The notes beneath the pieces were generated by a model. The model saw only the letters and a list, made by a program, of their open reading frames with translations, searched no databases and had not been told where the DNA came from. Shown piece by piece: positions 36,158 through 44,930 of a stretch of DNA of 64,000 nt. The DNA lies in the NCBI GenBank assembly GCA_019119305.1, contig DWXH01000040.1:124001-188000 (forward strand), given 5' to 3'. The DNA comes from Candidatus Alistipes merdigallinarum. Its GTDB lineage: Bacteria; Bacteroidota; Bacteroidia; Bacteroidales; Rikenellaceae. Position 1 is the first letter of the stretch; each line of letters starts with the position of its first letter. The position numbers were made by a program, and so were the translations under genes.

Positions 36158-37132
36158 TCACTCGTTTACCAGACATGCCGCAACGGACAACGCCGCATAG
36201 TCTCCGATCTGTTCTCCCAGCGCCGCCGGCAGTATCCGACACACGCGACGGGCATGCGGCAGGGCCTCCCGTTCTATTTCCTGCAAAACATACGGTTCCA
36301 TCATCTCCCGGTTACGGGCATAAATACTTCCTATCACGATCGCTTCCGGATTCAACAGATCGATAACCACGGCAAGGCCGCGCCCGAGATAGGTGGCCGA
36401 AATCCGATAGATCTCCCGTGCCAGTTCATCGCCCTCCGATGCCGCTGCCGCCACTTTCTGAGCCGTAAGTCCATCGAGCTCCTCTGCCGCACACCACGGT
36501 ACACGCTCTCCCATCTGCAACCGCTCGCTCACCTTGAACCGGGCCAGCTGGGCAATGCCTCCGCCCGAAGCGAACCCCTCGAACGAACCGCACTTGCCGT
36601 ATCCGACCGGTCCGAACGGAGACAAACGGATGTGGCCCAACTCTCCGGCATTGTCGTTCGTTCCGGCGTAGAGTTTGCCATCGAGGATCAATCCGGCTCC
36701 CAGACCGGTCCCGAAGGTCAGAAAGACCATATTGCGCAACCCGCGTCCCGCTCCGAAACGCCACTCGGCCAACGCACACGCATTAGCGTCGTTGTGGATT
36801 CCGGCCCGAATACCGAACCGGTCGCTCAACATCTTCACGATCGGAATTCCGTCCCAGCCCGGCAAATTCGGCGGCGACATGACCACCCCCGTCCGGCTGT
36901 CGAGCGGACCGCCGCAACTGATTCCAATCGATGCAGTATTTTCGGCCGTCAACCCATGTCGCGACATCAGGCTCTCGGTCTCCGTCATAATTCGGGCGAT
37001 CGTCTCGTCCACCCCGGTCGTCGGAAATTTCACCTTTTCCACTATCGTCAACTCACCGTCCGATTCCCGACCATAAATCACGGCACACTTCGTCCCGCCT
37101 ATATCGACCCCCAATATATTATATTCCGCCAT
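36158..37132 (-). CDS. ROK-family sugar kinase
   Basis: A 324-residue cytoplasmic kinase with the actin-like ATPase fold. The phosphate loop DIGGTK lies at 10-15, the catalytic Asp115 in IHNDANA, and FGTGLGAGLI at 139-148. The usual zinc motif CxCGxxGCxE is replaced by GYGKCGSFEGFASG, with only one of the cysteines, so this is a zinc-poor branch. His167 in ELGHIRL is kept. It lies 7 bases after the GH2 gene and 4 bases before gmhA, consistent with phosphorylating the sugar that the isomerase then uses. Substrate unknown. Confidence 0.85.
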   Translation of the reverse strand: MAEYNILGVDIGGTKCAVIYGRESDGELTIVEKVKFPTTGVDETIARIMTETESLMSRHGLTAENTASIGISCGGPLDSRTGVVMSPPNLPGWDGIPIVKMLSDRFGIRAGIHNDANACALAEWRFGAGRGLRNMVFLTFGTGLGAGLILDGKLYAGTNDNAGELGHIRLSPFGPVGYGKCGSFEGFASGGGIAQLARFKVSERLQMGERVPWCAAEELDGLTAQKVAAAASEGDELAREIYRISATYLGRGLAVVIDLLNPEAIVIGSIYARNREMMEPYVLQEIEREALPHARRVCRILPAALGEQIGDYAALSVAACLVNE

Positions 37133-37139
37133 ACAAAAA

Positions 37140-39548
37140 CTATTTTTTCATGGGATAAATTCCCGTCTTCGACAACAATTTACGATACTCCCCGAGATCG
37201 AAAGGCGCCTTTCCATACAGATAGTGGTTCTGCCGTACACCCTCTTCGGTCTCGTAACGGATCTGCAAAATACCCTGCCCCTCCATCACCGGAAGTTGAG
37301 CTACCTCGGATTTTCCGTTCGCTTCGACCGAATAGTCTCCTTCGTAGAGCTGACGTCCGGTCGCGACATCCGTAACGACGACATGCCCCGACACAGGACG
37401 ACGCGTATCGTTCACAGCCCGGAGCGGATATTTCCCCTCCACCGGGTCGTTGATCAGCACACAGACGTTCGACTGCACGTTGGAAATAAACCGATAGGCC
37501 AACTTGGGCGAGTTATAGTAATCGGCCACTGCATCCGAAATAATCGGCCATCCGTCCCGTACATTCCACCAGATAATTCCGGTCTTCCCGTCGAACTTGT
37601 TGCCCCGCCACATCTCGACAAAGAACTTCATGGCTTCAGCCTGTACGACCTGCGACGCGAAGATAAAATCGTCCAACTCCTCGGGCACCGATCCGAAAAG
37701 CAGTGTCACCTGATTCAGCATCAGATTATTCCGGTCATTGGTCTGTCCCCACACTTCGAAACGTCGCGTCGACTTGGTCAGCCATTCGTCGTTCCACTGT
37801 CGCCCTTCACTCCACGGGTATACTGCATCCGGCGTCATCATCCGCTCCAACGAGCTCCGGTTCGGACATCCGTGATATCCGATCTCACTGACAAAAGTAC
37901 AGCTCGCAGCCGTGTAGAACGGATCTTTATAGTAACCGCGCGGTCCCCACAGATGGTTTTCGGGCAGATACTGATCGGCACTCCCCTGCTCCCAAACCGC
38001 CTGACTGTAATAGGGAGAACTGGGCAGATAGGGTCGTGTCGGATCGAACTCATACAACACGGAAGGGATCACTTGCCGTGTCACCACATCCCGATTGGGA
38101 TTGATGTTGAACGGAGCCAACGACCAGCGCAACGCTGCATCGTCCTCGTTGTTCCCGGCCCAAAGCACCAGCGAGGGATGGCTGCGGAGTTTCACCACAA
38201 CCGACGTTACCTCCTCCTCTATGGCCCGGGTAAACTCCTCCCGTTGGGGATAAAAGGTACACCCCATCGTAAAATCCTGCCACACCATGATTCCGTTCTC
38301 GTCGCATAGGTCGAAAAAGTGATGATCCTCATACACGTTGCCGCCCCAACAACGGACCATATTGCAGTTCGCATCGACCACCAATCGCATCGCATCGTCG
38401 ACCAACGAGGCATCGCGACTGTGCAGTGCATCGAGCGGCACCCAGTTCGTCCCACGCACGAAGATCCGCTCCCCATTGACGATAAAACAGAACTTTCCGG
38501 GCTCCTCCTCCAAATGGATATCCGACAGCTCGAGTTTGACCGTCCGCACACCGATTCGCTTGGTATCCGTATCGAGCAGCGAGCCGTCGGCATCCAACAG
38601 TTGTGCCATGGCTTCATATAACGCCGGATCGCCATACCCCCGCGGCCACCAGAGCGCCACGCTGTCCAATGCGATGATATGCCGGCCCGCATGTGCGGAA
38701 AGCAGCTGTTCGCCCCGATAGACTTCCTTGCCGTCGCGGCTCATCGTAAAAACCATCTTTGCCTTATCCAGCTTTTCAAACGGCAACCGGGTCTGGAAAT
38801 CGGCGAACACCCGAGCCCGATTGTGATCGGCATCCACCTCAGCCGTCATCCAATGCACATCGACGATACGTGCCGGACTCACCGTCCGCAGCTCCACGCT
38901 GCGCCACAGACCGGCACTGACCAAACGGGGCATGATGTCCCATCCGTACATGTGGGGCGCCTTGCGCACGAATACCGACTCCTCCGACGGGAAATTACCG
39001 ATACTGAATGTCCCCAACAGATGATTCTGCCCCTCCAGAACCGCCGAACGAAGGATGACCTGCAACGTATTCTCTTCCGTCTCGTTCAAAAGATCCGTCA
39101 CATCGAACCTACGCTCGATCAACATATTTGCCGAAGAGCCGACATGTTTTCCGTTTATCCAGATTTCGGCAATGCAGTCGATCCCCCCGAAAAAAAGTTC
39201 GGCCCGTTGTCCGGCCTCGAGCTTCGGAGAAGGGAACGTACGGCTGTAACACCATTGATACCCTTCGAAGCGACGCAATCCGTTCACATTGCTGCCGATC
39301 ATCGGATCGGGAATCACACCCGCCGCAAAGAGATCGAGCTCCACGTTACCCGGCACCTGTGCAGGCACCTGCTCCATGCAATCCTGCACCCGTTCGAAAT
39401 CGGCCGGATCGACGACCGCCGGATCAGGCTGCGGCCAATAGGAGAGCTTCCACGTTCCATTCAGAGAAATCGCCTCTCCCTGCGCTTCAAAACCGCTCAT
39501 CGCCCACAAAATGGACAACGACAAAAGAAAACCGACACACCTTTTCAT
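37140..39548 (-). CDS. GH2 glycoside hydrolase, beta-mannosidase-like
   Basis: An 802-residue secreted enzyme with an N-terminal signal peptide (MKRCVGFLLSLSILWAMSGFEAQG). The sugar-binding domain (25-170), Ig-like domain (about 225-335) and TIM barrel (about 350-650) are in the normal GH2 order. The acid/base is Glu468 in WAGNNE and the nucleophile Glu555 in FVSEIGYHG. The NNE form and overall sequence resemble beta-mannosidases more than beta-galactosidases. The C-terminal Ig-like domain ends the protein. It is the second gene of the rhamnosidase-led operon. The exact linkage is not determinable. Confidence 0.87.
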   Translation of the reverse strand: MKRCVGFLLSLSILWAMSGFEAQGEAISLNGTWKLSYWPQPDPAVVDPADFERVQDCMEQVPAQVPGNVELDLFAAGVIPDPMIGSNVNGLRRFEGYQWCYSRTFPSPKLEAGQRAELFFGGIDCIAEIWINGKHVGSSANMLIERRFDVTDLLNETEENTLQVILRSAVLEGQNHLLGTFSIGNFPSEESVFVRKAPHMYGWDIMPRLVSAGLWRSVELRTVSPARIVDVHWMTAEVDADHNRARVFADFQTRLPFEKLDKAKMVFTMSRDGKEVYRGEQLLSAHAGRHIIALDSVALWWPRGYGDPALYEAMAQLLDADGSLLDTDTKRIGVRTVKLELSDIHLEEEPGKFCFIVNGERIFVRGTNWVPLDALHSRDASLVDDAMRLVVDANCNMVRCWGGNVYEDHHFFDLCDENGIMVWQDFTMGCTFYPQREEFTRAIEEEVTSVVVKLRSHPSLVLWAGNNEDDAALRWSLAPFNINPNRDVVTRQVIPSVLYEFDPTRPYLPSSPYYSQAVWEQGSADQYLPENHLWGPRGYYKDPFYTAASCTFVSEIGYHGCPNRSSLERMMTPDAVYPWSEGRQWNDEWLTKSTRRFEVWGQTNDRNNLMLNQVTLLFGSVPEELDDFIFASQVVQAEAMKFFVEMWRGNKFDGKTGIIWWNVRDGWPIISDAVADYYNSPKLAYRFISNVQSNVCVLINDPVEGKYPLRAVNDTRRPVSGHVVVTDVATGRQLYEGDYSVEANGKSEVAQLPVMEGQGILQIRYETEEGVRQNHYLYGKAPFDLGEYRKLLSKTGIYPMKK

Positions 39549-39600
39549 AGCCCGATAGTTATTTGTTATTTAAATACTCCTTTCTCCCGTAAATATTTCG

Positions 39601-42258
39601 CTAATCTTGTCGGAACCGAAGTTCGTGCACACCGGCCCCCAGCTGCTGCTCCTTGCCGCATGCAATCACGGTCGCCGTCGTATTGTCCGGAATTTCCACC
39701 TTCAGCGTCACACGGTTATCCTCTCGGCTCCATTCGGAACGGATCATTCCCTGTACCGAACGATACTCGCCTTTCACCCAATCGAGCCCCTCGACAAAAT
39801 GAGGCGTGATAAAGATATGGCGGAATCCGGGCTGTGCCTCGTCGTAATTGATCCCGGCCAGCACGTTATACATCCACGCACTGATGTCGCCCAAAAAGAC
39901 GTGGTTGATCGATGCGTCGCGAAATTCGGGCGAAAGCACCCACGTCTCGCCCAACGTCGTAAAGCCTTGCGTGATCCACCATCCCCACGAGGGTGCATCC
40001 TCCTGAGTCGCCATTTTGTATACGGCATCGACATAGCCGTACTTGGTCAACATACGCGGCACGAACTTACTGCCCAACATACCGAAATCGAGGTGATAGT
40101 CGCTCTGTTGAACCGACTTATAGAGGTTGTCGGCCACCTTCTGTTCATCGCCTTCGGGAACAATCCCCAGTGCAAGAGCCGTAGCCAGTGCAGCCTGCGA
40201 TCCGTTGGCATAGAGAGCCGAATCAGCACGGTAGTATTTCTCGTTGATCTTGTTACGCAACGTCTCGGCCTTTTGGCGATAAGGCGCCGCATCCCGGCCG
40301 GTCAACTCCGCAAAACGAGCCATCAGCACATAGTCCAAATAGTAGAAACACGGCGAGGTGAACTGCGTCGGAGTCTGCGTCTTATACGGTACCCAGTCGC
40401 CGATGCCGTAGGTCACCAATCCGTCCTGATCCTCGCGTGCACCCAGAAAGGCCAGATATTTTTCACAAACCGGGAAGATCCGCTCAATCGCCCGGGTATC
40501 GCCATAATAGTTGTAAAGCGCATTCGGAATCACAAACATCGCCGCATCCCAAACCGGACCGATCCAATCGCTGTACCCCCATCCCGAACTCGGAATGATT
40601 CCCGCAATCTGTCCGTCCTCCAACTGGTTGTCCTCGAAATCGGCCAACCACTTTTCGTAAAAACGGATTCCGTCGAAGTTGAGCAACCCCAGATCGACCG
40701 ACACATGGGCGTCAGCCGTCCAACCGTTCTTTTCGCGTTGCGGGCAGTCGGTCGGAATACTCATCAGGTTCGACAGATAGGAGCGGTTGGTTGCCGCCCA
40801 TATCTTGTTCAACAGTTCGTTCGAACAACTGAACTTACCGACCGGTTCGACAGCCGTATGCATGCAGAGCGCCGTCAGATTCTCCTTGCCGAGTTTCACC
40901 GGGCGATCGGTACGCACCTCAACATATTGGAAACCGTGGTAGTTGAAATCGGGTGTAAACGTCTCGGGCTCTCCGCCCCGGAGGGTGTAGACATCGGTCT
41001 GGAACTCATGGCCGGGTTTCGGGAAGAAATAGATATCGATATTACCGGGTTCGAGGCGTCCGGACTCCTTGAGTAGCTCCCCGTATTGCATCGATACGAC
41101 CGTACCGCGTTCACCCTGTATGTTCAAGCGGGAGACACCCGCCATGTTTTCGCCGAAATCGAACACATGCACCGTATCGCCGAATGAACGGACATTGACT
41201 GCTGCGATTTCCCGTACACCGATTCCGGGCATAACCTGAGCCACGAGTTTCGGCGAGGGTGCTTCGGTCTCCACCGCCGGATTCCAACCCCGGTCATCGA
41301 ACCCAGGCTTGTCCCATCCCGGAAACTCCAGCCGCGCATCGTACGTATCGCCACTGTAAATATTGTTCTGCACGTATGGACCGGTATTACACTTCCAGCT
41401 GCCGTCCGAAACGATCACCTGTTTCGACCCGTCGGCAGCCACGATGTGCAGTTCGCAGATCATCCGCGCCCGGTTGCGCCACCGTGCCTTCTCGAAATCC
41501 CACGTCGCCACGCGCGGATCCTCGTTATAAAACCCATTCCCAAGGACTGCCGCCAAAACGTTCTCCTCTCCGGCCACGAGTAGATCCGTCACATCATAGG
41601 TGCAATAGAGGTTCCGCTTGTCGTAATGCGTATAGCCTGGTTCGAGCCGATTCTGCGTTACGGGTTTCCCGTTAAGTGTCAATTTACCATAGGCTGCTGC
41701 ACTTACGTACAACCGCGCATGATCGATATCCGATCCTGCCATAAACGATTTCCGTAACATCGGCGCAGGAGCGAATTGTTTGTTGTGTTTGTCCGTAATC
41801 CAACGGCCGGTCCAATCCGAAACAGCTCCGAAAGCCGTCTCGAAACTATCGACCGGAGAGACAACGATACGTCCATCATCGTCCCATGCCGTCGCCTGCC
41901 AATAATAACGGGTGAACGGTTTCAATGCGACTTCCGACGCACACTCCGCAAAACCGTTGTCTGAATCCACCTCGGGAGAGTTCCACACATCCCCGTCAGC
42001 CAAAGAGTCTGCCAGCAAAGCTGCCGACGAAGCGATCCGCACCCGACAACGGGCCTGTTCGAACGCATCGTCTCCCGTATATTCCCAGGTGAATCGGGGC
42101 GGCGTACCGGCATCCAATCCGATCGGAGATACGCCGTATTCGCAACGCATATTCGTAATTTCTGGATTTCCTGCACTTTGACAGGAGATCAACAAAGCGA
42201 CAGATATCGCCGACATCGATACGGACACAGTCCGTTTCCAAATGATCGATTTCTTCAT
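39601..42258 (-). CDS. Alpha-L-rhamnosidase, GH78
   Basis: An 885-residue exported lipoprotein-like enzyme (signal and a Cys at SCQSAG). The N-terminal beta-sandwich domains (30-450; NMRCEYGVSPIGLDAGTPPRFTW) are followed by an (alpha/alpha)6 barrel with the family motif TDCPQREKNGW at 503-513. Asp504 and Glu509 match the known catalytic-site residues of GH78, Glu509 being the expected acid. Glu771 in TLGETW is the probable base. A C-terminal beta domain follows. It leads the minus-strand operon and, with the divergent DUF5722 gene, defines a glycan-use locus without SusC/SusD. Confidence 0.9.
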   Translation of the reverse strand: MKKSIIWKRTVSVSMSAISVALLISCQSAGNPEITNMRCEYGVSPIGLDAGTPPRFTWEYTGDDAFEQARCRVRIASSAALLADSLADGDVWNSPEVDSDNGFAECASEVALKPFTRYYWQATAWDDDGRIVVSPVDSFETAFGAVSDWTGRWITDKHNKQFAPAPMLRKSFMAGSDIDHARLYVSAAAYGKLTLNGKPVTQNRLEPGYTHYDKRNLYCTYDVTDLLVAGEENVLAAVLGNGFYNEDPRVATWDFEKARWRNRARMICELHIVAADGSKQVIVSDGSWKCNTGPYVQNNIYSGDTYDARLEFPGWDKPGFDDRGWNPAVETEAPSPKLVAQVMPGIGVREIAAVNVRSFGDTVHVFDFGENMAGVSRLNIQGERGTVVSMQYGELLKESGRLEPGNIDIYFFPKPGHEFQTDVYTLRGGEPETFTPDFNYHGFQYVEVRTDRPVKLGKENLTALCMHTAVEPVGKFSCSNELLNKIWAATNRSYLSNLMSIPTDCPQREKNGWTADAHVSVDLGLLNFDGIRFYEKWLADFEDNQLEDGQIAGIIPSSGWGYSDWIGPVWDAAMFVIPNALYNYYGDTRAIERIFPVCEKYLAFLGAREDQDGLVTYGIGDWVPYKTQTPTQFTSPCFYYLDYVLMARFAELTGRDAAPYRQKAETLRNKINEKYYRADSALYANGSQAALATALALGIVPEGDEQKVADNLYKSVQQSDYHLDFGMLGSKFVPRMLTKYGYVDAVYKMATQEDAPSWGWWITQGFTTLGETWVLSPEFRDASINHVFLGDISAWMYNVLAGINYDEAQPGFRHIFITPHFVEGLDWVKGEYRSVQGMIRSEWSREDNRVTLKVEIPDNTTATVIACGKEQQLGAGVHELRFRQD

Positions 42259-42569
42259 CAGATATAGGTTTAGGTTAAAATTCTAACTACACCGACACAC
42301 TCCACTTATCGTAAATACGGCAAAGAAATATGTCTCCTTATTTTTATTAAAACGCAGCTAAAAATACCAACATTTCCTCTAATATGCAAATTGTTACTAT
42401 CCAAACACACATGCTCGAAACAAACAAAATACAAACGAAAAGTCGTTTCCAAAGCATGAAAACACGCTCGTTCCGTTTGGATAATCGTCAAAGTTTTCTT
42501 TTCTTTGTCTCATAGAGGATTTATATCACAGATATTCAAATCAGACAAATAATAATATAATTTTTAGTT
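42259..42569. other. Divergent intergenic region between the rhamnosidase operon and DUF5722 gene
   Basis: A/T-rich, no gene. It holds the plus-strand promoter at 42476-42507. No good -7 element is seen for the minus-strand operon, which suggests an activator-dependent promoter. Confidence 0.5.
42476..42507 (+). promoter_or_regulatory. Promoter of the DUF5722-like gene
   Basis: TTTG at 42476-42479, a 20-base spacer and TTTCTTTG at 42500-42507 (one mismatch to TAnnTTTG). It lies 62 bases before the ATG. Confidence 0.5.
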
Positions 42570-44804
42570 ATGTCATTTTCATTTAAAAGCGCATGGAAGT
42601 TTGGACAATTACGTCCGCTCCTGACCAAAACAAGAATCGCATGCAGTGTTATGCTTGCCACTACGGCTCTTCTTTTTGCATGTAGTGAAGATCCGGAAAC
42701 ACCCCCCGACGGAGGAGATCCTAATCCTCCCGATATAGAACAGGGGGATTCAACTTCTAAGCCTCAGATCGAGTACATGACCTTCAAAACCTCTTCGGCT
42801 CACGATCTTGAAATCACGCTTCAAACCGATACATCTTACAAAATCTCTACAACAGGAGAAGATCCTTATATCAGTACGAATCCTTTGACAAAGAGCAATC
42901 CGGCTGATTCTGTCGTTTTGACCTTTGAATACAAAGCGTACTCATCGATCGAAAATTTCCAAATCTTTTTTGCCGACCCTGTTTCAGAAGAGCGATCGAT
43001 AAAGGTCGCAAAGATCGAATCTGCTCGTGCCCAATGGAAAACTTTCTCGGTCGTTCTAAAAAATCAGATCGATCAATTCTCATGGGGTAAAGCAGGCGAC
43101 TACCTGCGATTGGATTTCGGACAAAAATCGGGTGTCACGATCCAAATCCGGAAGATGTACTTTAGAGCAATGACCGACGAAGAAAAAGAAGAAATAGAAG
43201 GTGACGAAGATCAGGCACAATATGAGGCAGAATTAAATACGAATCTTCAAAAATATCTTCAAGCCAGCTACCGTTCTGAAATCACAAGTGTAGAGGTCAA
43301 ACCGTTCCTAATCGACATCAAAGGGAATTGCGTCGGCGACGGAGAGTTCAGTCTTTGCGAAATTCCTCCCTATTTGGACGTAACCCAAGTCAAAGAATTC
43401 GAATATAAAACACCGATTACTGACCCTTCGTTCTCATTAAGCCTTAGCCGAACTGCAGAACGGGATGGAATAGAATATGACCGAGCTCTCTCCAAATGGG
43501 TGATCGTTAAAACCGAAGACGGGAAAGAAACAATCGATTCTCATGCCCATTATGCCGATGATATTCAAGCATCGCAATCAATGTCTCCCATGCAGCTTAC
43601 GACGAAAAAAGGATTGGGTGGATTCCATCTTAATGCCGTTGAAAAAGACCTCGACGATCTGGGTATAGGTAGCGTGACGGTTAATATACCGTTTACCGCA
43701 TATATGTTCACTTCGGATAGAGGCAACTGTATTCCTTACACTTATGGAGGTAAAACCTTCTATTTCGATCGGGGTGGTATCGAAAATCTGGATGCCACCT
43801 TACGGGCCACGACAAGACGGAATATCGTGGTTTCGGCCATCTTGCTGATTCAACCAGCAGCAAGTTGTCCTGACCCCGAGATCGGAAGACTGTTGCAACA
43901 TCCCGATTACACCTCGCAGGGTATCTATACCATGCCCAACATGACCAACCCGGAAAGCGTCAACTGTTATGCCGCTGCGCTCGATTTCCTTGCCAGCAGA
44001 TACTGTCGTAGCGACAACCAATACGGTCGAATCAATTACTGGATCATGCACAACGAGGTCGACATGGGACTCGATTGGACCAACATGGGAGCCAAATCGA
44101 TCTGGCTTTACACGGACACCTACATGAAATCGATGAGAATGTGCTACAATATTGCACGGCAATATGATCCAAATGCCGAAGTCCTTGGATCATTTACTCA
44201 CCATTGGGCACAATCTTCAGGAGCCAATCATCCTTCGAAAGATATGCTTGAAATGATCGTAAAATACAGTAAACTCGAAGGCGATTTTAAATGGGGTGTG
44301 GCCCACCACCCTTATCCAGATGATTTGAGTGAACCGAAAACATGGTTGGATAAAAATGCAACATTCTCAATGAGTTCTCCCAAAGTCACTTTCAAAAATC
44401 TTGAAGTGATCAATAAATGGATTTTGGAGAGCGAAAACCTCTATATGGGAACCACAAAACGGACACTATGGCTCTCGGAAAACGGAACCAACTCTCCGAC
44501 ATACAGCGAAGAAGACCTCAACGAACAAGCAGCCGGATTTGCCTACGCATGGAAAAAGATCAAAGCGCTCGACGGTATAGACGGTATCCAATGGCACAAC
44601 TGGATTGACAACCGAAGCGAATACGGCCTGAGAATTGGATTACGTCGATATCCCGATGACGAAGAAGATCCACTGGGCAAGAAACATGTATGGTATGCTT
44701 ACCAAGCAGCCGGAACAGATCAGGAAGATGTTGTTTTCGAACCCTATCTCGACATCATCGGAATCGACAACTGGGATATCGTTCAGGATTTCATCAGCCA
44801 ATAG
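42570..44804 (+). CDS. DUF5722-like secreted TIM-barrel protein, putative glycosidase
   Basis: A 744-residue exported lipoprotein (lipobox ending FAC at about residue 39, after an unusually long N-terminus), followed by a Pro/Asp-rich linker. Residues about 65-200 look like a beta-sandwich binding domain. The rest resembles DUF5722, a clan GH-A-like TIM barrel. Glu496 in MHNEVDMG and Glu637 in WLSENGTN stand where acid/base and nucleophile usually are in GH-A enzymes, and HHPYP precedes the second. This supports a retaining glycosidase, but the family assignment is mine by eye. It is divergent from the rhamnosidase operon and ends at a terminator. Base use is more A/T-rich than its neighbours. 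Confidence 0.68.
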   Translation: MSFSFKSAWKFGQLRPLLTKTRIACSVMLATTALLFACSEDPETPPDGGDPNPPDIEQGDSTSKPQIEYMTFKTSSAHDLEITLQTDTSYKISTTGEDPYISTNPLTKSNPADSVVLTFEYKAYSSIENFQIFFADPVSEERSIKVAKIESARAQWKTFSVVLKNQIDQFSWGKAGDYLRLDFGQKSGVTIQIRKMYFRAMTDEEKEEIEGDEDQAQYEAELNTNLQKYLQASYRSEITSVEVKPFLIDIKGNCVGDGEFSLCEIPPYLDVTQVKEFEYKTPITDPSFSLSLSRTAERDGIEYDRALSKWVIVKTEDGKETIDSHAHYADDIQASQSMSPMQLTTKKGLGGFHLNAVEKDLDDLGIGSVTVNIPFTAYMFTSDRGNCIPYTYGGKTFYFDRGGIENLDATLRATTRRNIVVSAILLIQPAASCPDPEIGRLLQHPDYTSQGIYTMPNMTNPESVNCYAAALDFLASRYCRSDNQYGRINYWIMHNEVDMGLDWTNMGAKSIWLYTDTYMKSMRMCYNIARQYDPNAEVLGSFTHHWAQSSGANHPSKDMLEMIVKYSKLEGDFKWGVAHHPYPDDLSEPKTWLDKNATFSMSSPKVTFKNLEVINKWILESENLYMGTTKRTLWLSENGTNSPTYSEEDLNEQAAGFAYAWKKIKALDGIDGIQWHNWIDNRSEYGLRIGLRRYPDDEEDPLGKKHVWYAYQAAGTDQEDVVFEPYLDIIGIDNWDIVQDFISQ

Positions 44805-44828
44805 AGGAGATACGATCGCAAATTGCTA

Positions 44829-44866
44829 TAAAAGACGGAATATTGTTTTTCCGTCTTTTATTTTTC
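44829..44866 (+). terminator. Terminator after the DUF5722-like gene
   Basis: AAAAGACGGAA at 44830-44840 pairs with TTCCGTCTTTT at 44849-44859. ATTTTT follows. Confidence 0.85.
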
Positions 44867-44930
44867 GGATAGACTAAATCGGCCGCAGATTTGTATATTT
44901 TCTAGACATACCTCATTTAAATCAATCATT

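Noticed and set aside
34322..44804. Classical polysaccharide utilisation locus with SusC/SusD
   Set aside because: Glycosidases and a transporter are present, but no SusC-type receptor or SusD-type lipoprotein was found anywhere in the window.
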